The notes under the pieces are model-generated. The model was not told the origin of the DNA. It ran no database searches and worked only from the letters and a program-made list of their open reading frames with translations. A DNA stretch of 35,076 nt from an uncultured Collinsella sp. (GTDB lineage: Bacteria > Actinomycetota > Coriobacteriia > Coriobacteriales > Coriobacteriaceae): assembly GCA_900540945.1 (NCBI GenBank), contig UQHQ01000022.1, positions 1 to 35,076 of the forward strand, in the 5' to 3' direction. Positions 17,507 to 28,836 of this stretch are shown piece after piece. The translations under genes and the position numbers were made by a program. Numbering within the stretch: position 1 is the stretch's first letter; each line of letters opens with the position of its first letter.

Positions 17507-18427
17507 TTACACGCGCAGATAACGGCGCATGGCGATGGCAGAACCAAAGAGACCGATAATGACACCGACGAGAATCAGTGCGGCGTAGGTCACCAGATAG
17601 TACTGCATCGGCAGCGCAAACGACATCCAGCCGACGCTCGCCTGCAGGCGCGGAATCATCAGATTGCGCAGCAGCTCCAAAACACCGATGGAAAGCAGCG
17701 AGCCCAGAATGGCCTGCAACACGCCCTCGGTAATGAACGGCCCGCGAATGAAGCCGTTGCTGGCGCCCACCAGGCGCATAATCGCAATCTCGCGACGACG
17801 CGCCGTAATGGACAGGCGAATCGTGTTGTTGATAAAGATGAACGCGATAAAGGTCAGCAGACCGACGAGTACCACGGCGGCGATACGGATGTAGTTGGTC
17901 ACCTGGAACAGGCGGCTCACTTCCTCCTGGCCATACAGCACGCTCGCGTTGACGTCGCCGTCGTCCGCGATCTTTTGGAAGTCGGCATTCTTCTTGAGCT
18001 TCTTGGCCGTGCTCTCGACCTGAGACGGGTCGTCCATCTCAATCGCGAACGAGGCAGGAAACGGATTCTGGCCGTCGAGTGCGCTCATGGTGGCGTCGGC
18101 GTTGCCCGACATCTTGCTCGTGTACTCGGCCAGCGCGTCGTCCTTATCCTTATAGGTCACGGACTTGACGTTGCTCCACGTCTTGAGCTCGGCCTCAAAG
18201 GCCTGGACGTCTGCCTGATCGGCATCATCGCTAATAAAGGCATTGATGACAACCTGATCCTCGACGGTGCCGATCACGGAGTTCAGCATCGCGGAACCCA
18301 TAATGAACAGGCCGATGATAAACAGCGAAAGGAAGATCGTGATGACGGCGCCGAGCGAGGTGGTCCAGTTACGGAAGAAGTGGCTGATAGCCTCTTTGAG
18401 CGAATAGCCCACGTTAGTTGGTGCCAT
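17507..18427 (-). CDS. ftsX: Cell-division ABC-type permease FtsX
   Basis: Membrane partner of FtsE; in other bacteria FtsEX relays division signals to peptidoglycan hydrolases. The 306-residue protein has the usual form: a first membrane segment (LGAVITIFLSLFIIGLFIMG), an extracellular domain (about 50-170) that would contact the hydrolase or adaptor, then three more membrane segments. The conserved RRREIAIMRLVGASNGFIRGPF lies between TM2 and TM3. ATG 18427 overlaps ftsE by 14 bases, so the two are coupled. Confidence 0.94.
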   Translation of the reverse strand: MAPTNVGYSLKEAISHFFRNWTTSLGAVITIFLSLFIIGLFIMGSAMLNSVIGTVEDQVVINAFISDDADQADVQAFEAELKTWSNVKSVTYKDKDDALAEYTSKMSGNADATMSALDGQNPFPASFAIEMDDPSQVESTAKKLKKNADFQKIADDGDVNASVLYGQEEVSRLFQVTNYIRIAAVVLVGLLTFIAFIFINNTIRLSITARRREIAIMRLVGASNGFIRGPFITEGVLQAILGSLLSIGVLELLRNLMIPRLQASVGWMSFALPMQYYLVTYAALILVGVIIGLFGSAIAMRRYLRV

Positions 18428-19634
18428 AGTTGCCGTAACCTCCCCTCTCCTGGTCGCGGATTACGTGGCCGCCCTCGAGGGCGATCACGCGACGGTGCAT
18501 GCTATCGACCATCTCGCGGTCGTGCGTGGCGACGATCACGGTGGTGCCGGTACGGTTAATGCGCTCGAGCAGCTTCATAATGCCCAGCGAAATCGCCGGG
18601 TCGAGGTTGCCCGTGGGCTCGTCGCAGATAAGCAGCGGCGGACGGTTGACCATAGCGCGGGCAACGGCGACACGCTGCTGCTCGCCACCGGACAGCTGAT
18701 CGGGCAGAGAGTCCATCTGATCGGCCAGACCGACCAGGCGAAGCACCTCGGGCACCTGGCTGCGAATGACGCCCTTGGGCTTGCCGATGCACTGCAGGGC
18801 AAACGCCACGTTTTCGTAGGCGGTCTTCTGCGGCAGGAGCTTAAAGTCCTGGAACACAGCACCGATCTGGCGACGCAAGAACGGAACCTTGCGGTTCTTG
18901 ATCTTCATGAGGTCCTGGCCGGCGACCAAAATACGGCCGCTCGTCGGCTTGACGTCGCGGTTGAGCGTCGACAGCAGCGTGGTCTTACCCGAGCCGGAGT
19001 GACCGACCAAGAAGACAAACTCGCCCGGATAGATCTCGATGTTGATGTCGTCGAGCGCGGGCTTGTTGGGCTGTGCCGGGTAGATCTTGGTGACGTGCTC
19101 CATGAGGATGACGGGCTCGACACCGGCCTGCTTGGCCATCTTCTTGCGGCTGGCCTGCGGATCGATGGGCGCAAACACCGACGTAAAGTCGGGGTTGTTG
19201 AGCGCATTGTCGAGGCTTGCAACCTCGGCGGCCTGATCGCTCTCGACTACGGGAGCCGCGGGCTGCGTAGGATCGGGAATACCGGCAAAAAGGCCGGACT
19301 GCGCAGGCTGTGGCGCCGGAGTCGCAGGAGCCATGGGGTCGGGAATACCGGCCATGACAGGCTGCGGCGCAACGCCGTCCGCCTGGGGCTGATCCACGCG
19401 AGCGGTCACCTTCTGCACGGGCTCAAAACCCGCGGCCTCGGAAAGCTCAACATCATTGGTGGGATTGTAGGCAAAAGGATCTGATGCCGGCTGTGCCTGA
19501 TCTGCCGGCTGTGCGGGGATCGGGCTAAACGGCTGATCCTCTGAATCCGGGGTGGCGAAACGAGTGCCCACGGCGCCTGGCTGCGTCTTGGGGGCGTCAT
19601 CGCCCGCACCGGAGGTACGGAAGTGGTTACCCAC
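18414..19634 (-). CDS. ftsE: FtsE cell-division ATPase with a long N-terminal extension
   Basis: ATP-binding subunit of FtsEX. The ATPase domain (about 173-395) is complete: Walker A GHSGSGKT (211-218), Q-loop Gln262, signature LSGGEQQ (314-320), Walker B LLICDEP (334-340), His371. It is preceded by about 170 residues rich in Pro, Ala and Gln, with AGIPDP twice (95-100 and 117-122); usual FtsE is about 230 residues, this one 406. The start is GTG 19634 with AAGGAG six bases upstream, so the extension looks translated. It has no hydrophobic segment and is probably a disordered cytoplasmic tail. Confidence 0.93.
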   Translation of the reverse strand: MGNHFRTSGAGDDAPKTQPGAVGTRFATPDSEDQPFSPIPAQPADQAQPASDPFAYNPTNDVELSEAAGFEPVQKVTARVDQPQADGVAPQPVMAGIPDPMAPATPAPQPAQSGLFAGIPDPTQPAAPVVESDQAAEVASLDNALNNPDFTSVFAPIDPQASRKKMAKQAGVEPVILMEHVTKIYPAQPNKPALDDINIEIYPGEFVFLVGHSGSGKTTLLSTLNRDVKPTSGRILVAGQDLMKIKNRKVPFLRRQIGAVFQDFKLLPQKTAYENVAFALQCIGKPKGVIRSQVPEVLRLVGLADQMDSLPDQLSGGEQQRVAVARAMVNRPPLLICDEPTGNLDPAISLGIMKLLERINRTGTTVIVATHDREMVDSMHRRVIALEGGHVIRDQERGGYGNYGTN

Positions 19635-20064
19635 TGGTGCTCCTTATCGTCGTGCGTTTAAACTACATGAGCGCTTTGTATTTTAGCAGCATTAGCTTTG
19701 CTGCACATAAGAAGCATGGCGGGGTTTGGTCTCACCGGCCGCGCACAGGGTTACCTCCCAAATCGTCCTCGGACATGTCGGAGCCCCCGCTGCGCACTAC
19801 GTGCGGCGGGGGTTCCTCCGTCCTGCGGAAAGATTTGGGAGGTAACCCTGCGCACGGCCTGCGGCTACTAAGGGGCCGCCGCGTTTATCTTAGGGTGCCA
19901 CATCACCATGCTGGGTGGGCTGAGTGGCACTTTGCTGATATGGGCCCTTTTCCCGGTAGAGACTTTTGCTTGACGCGTTTTTGATTTGATTGTTGCGCAA
20001 CTCGGATTTGGATTGTCGATTTACAGTGGCCTCGACGGGAACGCCTATGGTTGTGGGGGCCAGT
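19635..20064. other. Divergent intergenic region, ftsE / zinc-ribbon gene
   Basis: A 430-base gap. Its centre is a 123-base palindrome (family 8, 19737-19859). The sides hold no gene I can support. A TTGACG at about 19971 on the plus strand could be a -35 for the zinc-ribbon gene, but no good -10 follows. Confidence 0.55.
19737..19859. repeat. Palindrome family 8: large nested cruciform
   Basis: Outer arms of 28 bases (19737-19764 and 19832-19859) contain CAGGGTTACCTCCCAAATC and its exact complement; only two of 28 positions do not pair. Inside, CCCCCGCtgCGCAC and GTGCGGCGGGGG form a second GC-rich hairpin around 19783-19812. Confidence 0.88.
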
Positions 20065-20796
20065 ATGAATTGTCCTTATTGTGGAGCTGAGTTACGCGAT
20101 GGCGTGAGGTACTGCACAGCGTGCGGGGCTGCCGTCAATGGCATCTCTGCTGATTCTGAGCTTCGGGTAAAGCCTCGGAACCACGTTGCGGTCATCCTTA
20201 CCTGCATGCTGGTAATTGGCATTGTCGGCGGTAGCTGTATGGGCCTTCATCTGCGGCAGGTGTTGTCGCACTTCGTATCCGCCCATTCGGAGCACGCCAT
20301 TGTGCTGGATGTCGCGGCTGCGGGCTGGGACACCGATAACGGGGCATCGCGCGTTCCGATACATATTACGGGCAAGACCATCGACGGAATAACGGTCGAC
20401 AGGATTGAGTTCGTCGCCTCCGATGGCTCTGGCATCAATCTCATACAAGGTGTCTACACGCTCGAGGCAGCAGGTTCCCCTATCGCTGCGGATGGCACGA
20501 TCTATCAAATTCCATGCACGAGTGCCACACTCGTCCTCGATGATGCCTTTGCCATGGGTGAAACGATCGATCTGGCCGAGCTTGCAGAACAGGATTCGAT
20601 TCTCGCCTTCTGCCCCATTGATGCCGCCGATGTGACCAATGATGAAATCTACGATGCCGCTTTGCTCGCCATGACATACAGAGGCAGCGATGCCCCCGAT
20701 GTCGCTGCACTGTGCCAAGCCGCAATCAATCGTCGCGATGGAGCCAGCACAAGCGGGAACTCCTTCGGAAGTTGCGGTGAAATGCGGATTAATTGA
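20065..20796 (+). CDS. Zinc-ribbon membrane-anchored protein
   Basis: A 243-residue protein. It starts MNCPYCGAEL and continues YCTACGAAV, a four-Cys zinc ribbon (Cys3, Cys6, and the CTAC pair). After a short linker comes one membrane segment (HVAVILTCMLVIGIVGGSCMGL, about 40-62), then about 180 residues predicted outside the cell, without a motif I recognise. ATG 20065 follows GGGGG. The last residues (SCGEMRIN) and the stop are encoded by a copy of palindrome family 2, so the natural C-terminus may have been changed by it. Function unknown. Confidence 0.75.
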   Translation: MNCPYCGAELRDGVRYCTACGAAVNGISADSELRVKPRNHVAVILTCMLVIGIVGGSCMGLHLRQVLSHFVSAHSEHAIVLDVAAAGWDTDNGASRVPIHITGKTIDGITVDRIEFVASDGSGINLIQGVYTLEAAGSPIAADGTIYQIPCTSATLVLDDAFAMGETIDLAELAEQDSILAFCPIDAADVTNDEIYDAALLAMTYRGSDAPDVAALCQAAINRRDGASTSGNSFGSCGEMRIN

Positions 20797-20836
20797 GCCT
20801 TTAGGCTGGCAAAACAGTCCTTATTTCACCGCAACT
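20770..20836. repeat. Palindrome family 2, copy 2
   Basis: 67 bases, the same length as copy 1 at 6005-6071. Arms AGTTGCGGTGAAAT / ATTTCACCGCAACT; the shared inner part is ggcaaaacagtcc. It overlaps the last codons of the zinc-ribbon gene. Confidence 0.9.
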
Positions 20837-20840
20837 GAAA

Positions 20841-20869
20841 CAGGGGCGCCCTCCAAGAGAGCGCCCCTG
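20841..20869 (-). terminator. Transketolase operon terminator
   Basis: CAGGGGCGC (20841-20849) pairs perfectly with GCGCCCCTG (20861-20869), about 50 bases after the stop of the transketolase C-terminal gene. On the minus strand only TTTC follows. Confidence 0.6.
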
Positions 20870-20917
20870 CCGGGTTTCCATAGTACTGGCGAAGCAGTCC
20901 TTGAGATCCGCCTTGCC

Positions 20918-21859
20918 TTATGCCAAGAACTCCTTGGTGGTCGCCACGATGTTGGCGGCGTCCAGGCCGTACTTGTGCAGGAGCTCGGCGCCCGGGCCGG
21001 ACTCGCCGAACGTGTCGTTGACGCCGATCTTCTTGAGCGGCGTCGGGCACTGCTCGCACAGGACATCGGCAACGGCGCTGCCCAGGCCACCGATCACGGA
21101 GTGCTCCTCGACGGTCACGACGTGGCCGGTCTTGGTGGCGCTCTTGACGATCAGGTCGGAGTCGATGGGCTTGATGGTGTGCATGTTGATGACCTCGGCG
21201 TCGATACCCTCGGCAGCGAGCTGCTCGGCGGCCTCGAGGGCCTCGCCGACCATTAGGCCACAGGCGATGATGGTGACGTCGGCGCCCTCGCGCATAACGA
21301 TGCCCTTGCCCAACTCGAACTTGTAGGTCTCGGGGTCGTTGATGACCGGCGAGGCCAGGCGGGCAAAGCGCATGTACACGGGGCCGTCGCACTCGTAGGC
21401 GGCGCGCGTCACGGCGCGGGCCTCGACGTCGTCGGCGGGAACGATGACGGTCATGCCGGGAATGACGCGCATCAGGGCGATATCCTCGCAGCACTGGTGC
21501 GTGGCGCCGTCCTCGCCGACAGAGATGCCGGCGTGCGTGGCGCCGATCTTGACGTTGAGATGCGGGTAGCCAATGGAGTTGCGGACCTGCTCAAAGGCGC
21601 GGCCGGCGGCAAACATGGCAAAGCTGCTCGCGAAGGCAACGCGGCCGGTGGTTGCGATACCGGCGGCAACACCCATCAGGTTGCTCTCGGCAATGCCCAC
21701 ATCGAAGAAGCGGTCGGGGCAGGCTGCCTTGAACTTACCGGTCTGCGTGGCGGCGGCCAGGTCGGCGTCGAGGACCACAAAGTCATCGTGCTCGTTGGCG
21801 AGCTCGACGAGAGCCTCGCCGTAGCTTACGCGCGTGGCGATTTTCTTGACGTCTGCCAT
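20918..21859 (-). CDS. Transketolase, C-terminal subunit
   Basis: Second half of a split transketolase (pentose phosphate pathway, thiamine diphosphate-dependent). The 313-residue protein covers the pyrimidine-binding domain (VVLDADLAAATQTGKF; RFFDVGIAESNLMGVAAGIA, which carries the Glu that activates the cofactor; GATHAGISVGEDGATHQ) and the C-terminal domain (VVTVEEHSVIGGLGSAVADVL). The start ATG 21859 comes one base after the stop of the N-terminal subunit (TAGGATG), with GAGGAG in the end of that gene: tight coupling. Confidence 0.94.
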   Translation of the reverse strand: MADVKKIATRVSYGEALVELANEHDDFVVLDADLAAATQTGKFKAACPDRFFDVGIAESNLMGVAAGIATTGRVAFASSFAMFAAGRAFEQVRNSIGYPHLNVKIGATHAGISVGEDGATHQCCEDIALMRVIPGMTVIVPADDVEARAVTRAAYECDGPVYMRFARLASPVINDPETYKFELGKGIVMREGADVTIIACGLMVGEALEAAEQLAAEGIDAEVINMHTIKPIDSDLIVKSATKTGHVVTVEEHSVIGGLGSAVADVLCEQCPTPLKKIGVNDTFGESGPGAELLHKYGLDAANIVATTKEFLA

Positions 21860-21860
21860 C

Positions 21861-22691
21861 CTAGAGCTCCTCTCCGGCGGCCGTGAGCTCTGCCATGGCC
21901 TGCTCAAACTGTTCATCGTTGGGGGCCTTGCCGTGCCAACCAACCTGGTTCTCCATAAAGGAAACGCCCTTGCCCTTCATGGTCTCGGCGATAATGGCGG
22001 TCGGCTGACCCTTGGTGGCGCGAGCCTCGGCAAAAGCGGCGCGAATCTGATCGAAGTCGTTGCCGTCGGCGAGCTCCACCACATGGAACTTAAAGGCGCG
22101 GAACTTGTCGGCGAGCGGCATGGGGTCGTTGACCTCCTCGACGGAGCCATCGATCTGCAGACCGTTGTGGTCGACGATCACGCAGAGGTTGTCGAGCTGC
22201 TGGTTGCCGGCAAACATGGCGGCCTCCCAGACCTGGCCTTCCTCGCTCTCGCCATCGCCCAGCAGGGCGTACGTGCGGTAAGTATCGCCCCAGTGCTTAG
22301 CGGCAACGGCCATGCCCACGGCGGCGGAAATGCCCTGGCCGAGCGAGCCAGTGGACATGTCGACGCCCGGGGTGTCGTTCATGTTAGGGTGACCCTGCAG
22401 GTGGCTGCCGATATGGCGCAGCGTCTCGAGGTCCTCCTTGGGGAAGAACCCGCGCTCGGCGAGCACGGCGTACAGGCCCGGAGCGCAATGACCCTTGGAA
22501 AGCACAAAGCGGTCGCGATCGGCCTTGCGGGGATCGGCCGGGTCGACGTTCATTTCCTCAAAGTACAGATAGGTCATGATGTCGGCAGCGCCGAGCGAAC
22601 CGCCCGGATGGCCGGACTTGGCAGCGTGCACGCCGGTGACGATGCCCTTCCTTACCTCGTTGGCAACCTTTTTGAGCTCTTCGTCGCTCAT
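21861..22691 (-). CDS. Transketolase, N-terminal subunit
   Basis: First half of the split transketolase, 276 residues: the diphosphate-binding domain. AAKSGHPGGSLGAADI, LSKGHCAPGLYAVL and GDGESEEGQVWEAAMFAGNQQLDNLCVIVDHN (the GDG...N thiamine diphosphate motif) are clear. It needs the next gene product for activity. ATG 22691 follows AAGGAA. The 246-base gap upstream has a -10-like CATAAT on the minus strand but no convincing -35, and nothing else recognisable. Confidence 0.94.
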   Translation of the reverse strand: MSDEELKKVANEVRKGIVTGVHAAKSGHPGGSLGAADIMTYLYFEEMNVDPADPRKADRDRFVLSKGHCAPGLYAVLAERGFFPKEDLETLRHIGSHLQGHPNMNDTPGVDMSTGSLGQGISAAVGMAVAAKHWGDTYRTYALLGDGESEEGQVWEAAMFAGNQQLDNLCVIVDHNGLQIDGSVEEVNDPMPLADKFRAFKFHVVELADGNDFDQIRAAFAEARATKGQPTAIIAETMKGKGVSFMENQVGWHGKAPNDEQFEQAMAELTAAGEEL

Positions 22692-22937
22692 TGTGCCTTC
22701 CTTTCATCCTCATTAGGCAAAATGCGCACGGCGCCGAAGGTAATCCCAACACAGCCGCAATGCACGTACGTCATTCATTATGCTGGAAACTGATGGCTTT
22801 ACCAGAGTTTTTATCATTATTTGAACAATTTAGCAGGCAGAACCGCTGATGAAACGGTTTATCAATGTGAACGTCTTTTGGATGCGGTGTCTACCTCTCG
22901 CCCCGGCACAAAAATGATCCGCAAACCGAAATTCAGC

Positions 22938-23828
22938 CTACGCGTTAATATCCTTGAATCCCTCACCGAAGGCTTCCGTAACGTCGGCGACCGTCACAAT
23001 GGCGTGAGGATCGCGCTCGCGCACGATCGTTTTGAGGGTGTTGAGCTCTCGACGGCTAACGATCACCATGATCACAGGCTTCTCGACGCCCGAATACATA
23101 CCAGTCGCCTTTAATTTGGTGCAGCCGCGTCCCAGACCATACATGATGTCGGCCGCGATATCGGGAAAATTCTCCGAGATGATGAGTACCATACGGCGCT
23201 TATTGCCGCCATCGACCACAGCATCGATCACATAACCGCTAATGACCATCGAAAGGCCTGCATACAGCGCGTTTTCGACCGAGAATACCGGGGCCGAGAG
23301 CGCGCACACGGCAACGTCGATCGCCATGACGGTCGAGCCCACCGGCAGCGAGGTGTTACGCGAGATGATTTGGCCAATCGTGTCCGAGCCGCCGGTGTTG
23401 GCGCCGGCGCGCAACACCATGCCGTAACCGATGCCCGTGATAATGCCGCCCCACATAGCGGGAAGCATCAGGTCTGCATGTGCCAGAGGCGCTACAAACG
23501 GGGCAAACAGATCGGTAAAGAAGCCCAGCAGCACAAAGCCCGTCGCCGTCTGCACTACATAGAACATGCCGCCCTCGCGCATAACGATCAGCAGCAGCAA
23601 GGCATTCATCACGATGGTCTGGATACCGACAGGAAGCGACACGCCTCGCGCCGCGCCGAGCGCCTGGATAATAGTCGCAAGGCCCGTAACGCCACCGGCG
23701 GCAAGACCGTTGGGGATCAAAAACAGGTCGGTCGCGATGGCGGCCAAGGCACACCCCAACATGATCTGGGGCAGATCGTGAAAGAAGTTCATCGAAAGAA
23801 TGCGCTTGATGTCAAGACGATATGCCAT
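22938..23828 (-). CDS. YitT-family membrane protein (DUF161/DUF2179)
   Basis: A 296-residue protein: five or six membrane segments (e.g. LPQIMLGCALAAIATDLFLIPNGLAAGGVTGLA, a family signature) followed by a C-terminal cytoplasmic DUF2179 domain (about 210-290: ATGMYSGVEKPVIMVIVSRRELNTLKTIV). YitT proteins are widespread and of unknown function. ATG 23828 follows AAGGAGG. An intrinsic terminator ends one base before that SD, so the leader may be attenuated. Confidence 0.88.
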   Translation of the reverse strand: MAYRLDIKRILSMNFFHDLPQIMLGCALAAIATDLFLIPNGLAAGGVTGLATIIQALGAARGVSLPVGIQTIVMNALLLLIVMREGGMFYVVQTATGFVLLGFFTDLFAPFVAPLAHADLMLPAMWGGIITGIGYGMVLRAGANTGGSDTIGQIISRNTSLPVGSTVMAIDVAVCALSAPVFSVENALYAGLSMVISGYVIDAVVDGGNKRRMVLIISENFPDIAADIMYGLGRGCTKLKATGMYSGVEKPVIMVIVSRRELNTLKTIVRERDPHAIVTVADVTEAFGEGFKDINA

Positions 23829-23840
23829 GCTGCCTCCTTC

Positions 23841-23869
23841 AAAAAAGCGCACCCCATCGGATGCGCTTT
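23841..23869 (-). terminator. Terminator hairpin touching the yitT Shine-Dalgarno
   Basis: AAAGCGCA (23844-23851) pairs with TGCGCTTT (23862-23869), followed on the minus strand by TTTTTT, then G, then AAGGAGG of the yitT-like gene. It could end the secA-prfB transcript or control yitT. Confidence 0.82.
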
Positions 23870-23995
23870 GAACTTCTTCTTGTATTCGATTCTACCGATT
23901 CGCCCAACAAATACCACCCCTGTGCAGGGTATGTTCTGGATACAAAACCGCCTTGCTCGGAAGGCCTTGATCCATTCCCACATAAACCGAGCGGT

Positions 23996-25143
23996 TTAGG
24001 CAGACGGGGCCTCCGCGTCAGCGTTGCCGGTAGCCCAACGGTGATAGCCAATCACAAACGGATCCAGGTCGCCGTCGTCAAGAACCGCCTCGACGTTGCT
24101 GGTCTCCACGCCCGTGCGCAGGTCCTTAACCATCTGGTACGGGTAGAGCACGTAGCTGCGGATCTGGTTGCCAAAACCAATTGTGGTCTTGGGTCCGCGA
24201 ATCTCATCCAGGGCCTCGGCGCGCTTTTCGAGCTCAATCTCGTACAGGCGCGCCTTGAGGATCTGCATGCACGCGGCCTTGTTTTGAATCTGGCTGCGCT
24301 CGTTTTGACACGTGACCACGATACCGCTGGGGAAATGCGTCACGCGCACGGCGGAGTCGGTGGTGTTGACGCCCTGGCCGCCCGGACCGCTTGCATGGTA
24401 CACGTCGACGCGAATGTCATCGGGACTAATCTCGATATCGATATCGTCGGGCAGTACCGGAATGACTTCGACGCCGGCAAACGTAGTCTGGCGGCGCTTC
24501 TTGTCGTCGGTGGGGCTAATGCGCACCAGGCGGTGAACACCGGCCTCGGCACGAAGCATGCCAAAGGCATCCTTGCCTTCGACGGTAAAGGTCGCGCGAT
24601 CGATGCCGATAACCTCGGCCGCGGGGCAATCGTTGATGGTGACCTTCCAACCGCGGCGCTGGCAGTACTTCATGTACATCTTAAAGAGCATGAAGGTCCA
24701 GTCCTGGGCCTCCAAACCGCCCTGCCCGGGCTTGATGGTCACAATCGCGTCGCCATGGTCGAACTCCCCGGTAAACCAGCTCGCAAGCTCAAGCTCGTCG
24801 ATGGCGCGGGAAAGGCGCTCCGCCGTGGCAGCAGCCTCCTCACGCAGCGCAGCGGCATCGGGGTCATCGCCCATTTCCTCGGCAAGCTCCAGCGCGGCGC
24901 GAGCATCGGAAAGCTCACCGCGCGCAGTATCCACGGCGGCGATGTCCTCCTTGGCGCGTGCAATCTCCTCCATCGTGGCGCGAGCGGCGTCGGCATCGTC
25001 CCAAAAGCCTGGGGCGACGCTTTTGGCCTCGAGCTCCGCCACGCGGGTGCGCTTCTCGTCCAAATGGAGATATGACTCGACCTCGCCGAGTCGGTCCGCA
25101 AACGCGTCCAACTCGGCGGGAGTTACCTCTAGAGTCTCGGCCA

Positions 25144-25144
<1 letters not shown>
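23996..25144 (-). CDS. prfB: Peptide chain release factor 2
   Basis: Releases finished proteins at UGA and UAA stops. The 382-residue protein has a coiled N-terminal domain, GGQ at 255-257 (GPGGQGVNTTDSAVR) in the catalytic loop, and the codon-recognition segment VHRLVRISPTDDKKRRQTTF. The tripeptide that is SPF in most RF2 is SPT here (210-212). It is read in one frame, without the programmed frameshift of many prfB genes. ATG 25144 overlaps the secA stop by one base (TAATG). Confidence 0.94.
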
Positions 25145-27951
<2,807 letters not shown>

Positions 27952-28086
27952 GTGGTTTTCCTTTTTGGCCATCGCCCACGCCATGCAGCCTCGGGCGAGT
28001 TAAACACAGATAAATGTACTTTAGCCAAACAGGACGCGGCCTATACGGTCGACCTCGACCGCCACGTAATAACTACGACCCGACCG

Positions 28087-28121
28087 ACCTGCCAAAAAGG
28101 GACTGGTTTATTTTGGCAGGT
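28087..28121. repeat. Palindrome family 3, copy 2
   Basis: ACCTGCCAAAA (28087-28097) pairs with TTTTGGCAGGT (28111-28121). The loop agggactggttta matches copy 1 (15021-15058) except for one base. Confidence 0.88.
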
Positions 28122-28152
28122 TTTATCTGGGAAAACGCCGTCACTCTGCCAT

Positions 28153-28220
28153 TTGGTGCAAGCTGACCCGTCCCTTACGCACCAACCTGGTGCAATGGGG
28201 ACGAGTTAGCTTGCACCAAT
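28153..28220. repeat. Palindrome family 6
   Basis: TTGGTGCAAGCTgACcCGTCCC pairs with GGGACGaGTtAGCTTGCACCAA over 22 positions with two mismatches. The loop contains gcaccaacctggtgc, itself a small palindrome. It ends next to the rpmE terminator. Confidence 0.85.
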
Positions 28221-28262
28221 AAAAAGAAAAGGGCCGCGCACCCAAATGGATGCGCGGCCCTT
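28221..28262 (-). terminator. rpmE terminator
   Basis: AGGGCCGCGCA (28231-28241) pairs perfectly with TGCGCGGCCCT (28252-28262), followed on the minus strand by TTTTCTTTTTATT. Strong. Confidence 0.92.
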
Positions 28263-28297
28263 ATGCCATGAATGCGAGTGTTTCCGCGGCGAGCTAT

Positions 28298-28723
28298 TTA
28301 CTCGGCAGCCTCGGTGGTCTCGGCCTCGGCAGCGGCCTCCTCGACGGGAGCCTCTGCGGGAGCCTCTGCGGCCTGCTTGGCAGCCTCCTCGGCAAACTTA
28401 GCGGCACGCTTGGCCTTCTCGGCAGCCTTAGCCTCAGCGGCGGCCTTGCGAGCAGCCTCGGCCTCAGCAGCCTTGGCGGCCTTGGCGGCCTTGGCCTCCT
28501 CGGCCTTCTTGAGCTGAGCGGCAGCGGCGCCACCGAACTTGTCGGCGAAGCGCTGGACGCGTCCACCGGTGTCGACGAACTTCTGCTGGCCGGTGTAGAA
28601 CGGGTGGCACTCGTTGCAAAGCTCGACCTTCATCTCGGACACGGTAGCGTGCGTCTTGAAGGTGTTGCCGCAGGAGCACGTCACCGTGCACTCGACATAC
28701 TGGGGATGGATACCCTGCTTCAT
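28298..28723 (-). CDS. rpmE: Ribosomal protein bL31 with an alanine-rich C-terminal tail
   Basis: A large-subunit ribosomal protein. Residues 1-65 are the zinc-binding (C+) form: Cys16, Cys18, Cys36 and Cys39 in CSCGN and CNECHPFYTGQQKFVDTGGRV. The other 75 residues are a low-complexity tail of Ala, Lys and Glu, basic at first (about 70-112), acidic at the end, probably helical or disordered. bL31 is usually about 70-90 residues; this one is 141. ATG 28723 follows AAGGAG. Confidence 0.94.
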   Translation of the reverse strand: MKQGIHPQYVECTVTCSCGNTFKTHATVSEMKVELCNECHPFYTGQQKFVDTGGRVQRFADKFGGAAAAQLKKAEEAKAAKAAKAAEAEAARKAAAEAKAAEKAKRAAKFAEEAAKQAAEAPAEAPVEEAAAEAETTEAAE

Positions 28724-28745
28724 GGTAGGACTCCTTATTGGTCAG

Positions 28746-28794
28746 GCGCTGGTTACCGATCAGCGCATAAGGCGTCTTGGTTTCCGACCAAGAC
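28746..28794 (-). promoter_or_regulatory. Two hairpins in the rpmE leader
   Basis: GTCTTGGT / ACCAAGAC (28774-28781 and 28787-28794, 5-base loop) and GCGCTG / CAGCGC (28746-28751 and 28761-28766) lie between the likely promoter and the SD of rpmE. They may form an autoregulatory leader for bL31 or protect the mRNA. Confidence 0.5.
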
Positions 28795-28807
28795 AACAAA
28801 CTCGGCT

Positions 28808-28836
28808 ATGGTACCACGGCGTCGAGCGTCCCACAA
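28808..28836 (-). promoter_or_regulatory. Probable rpmE promoter
   Basis: On the minus strand TTGTGG (28836-28831) and TACCAT (28813-28808) are 17 bases apart, about 85 bases upstream of the rpmE start. Confidence 0.5.

Larger units (their letters stand above)
27952..28297. other. Intergenic region secA / rpmE
   Basis: A 346-base gap. It holds palindrome family 3 copy 2, palindrome family 6 and the rpmE terminator. The secA promoter must lie at about 27960-28085, but no clear -35/-10 pair is visible. No ORF here is credible. Confidence 0.55.
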
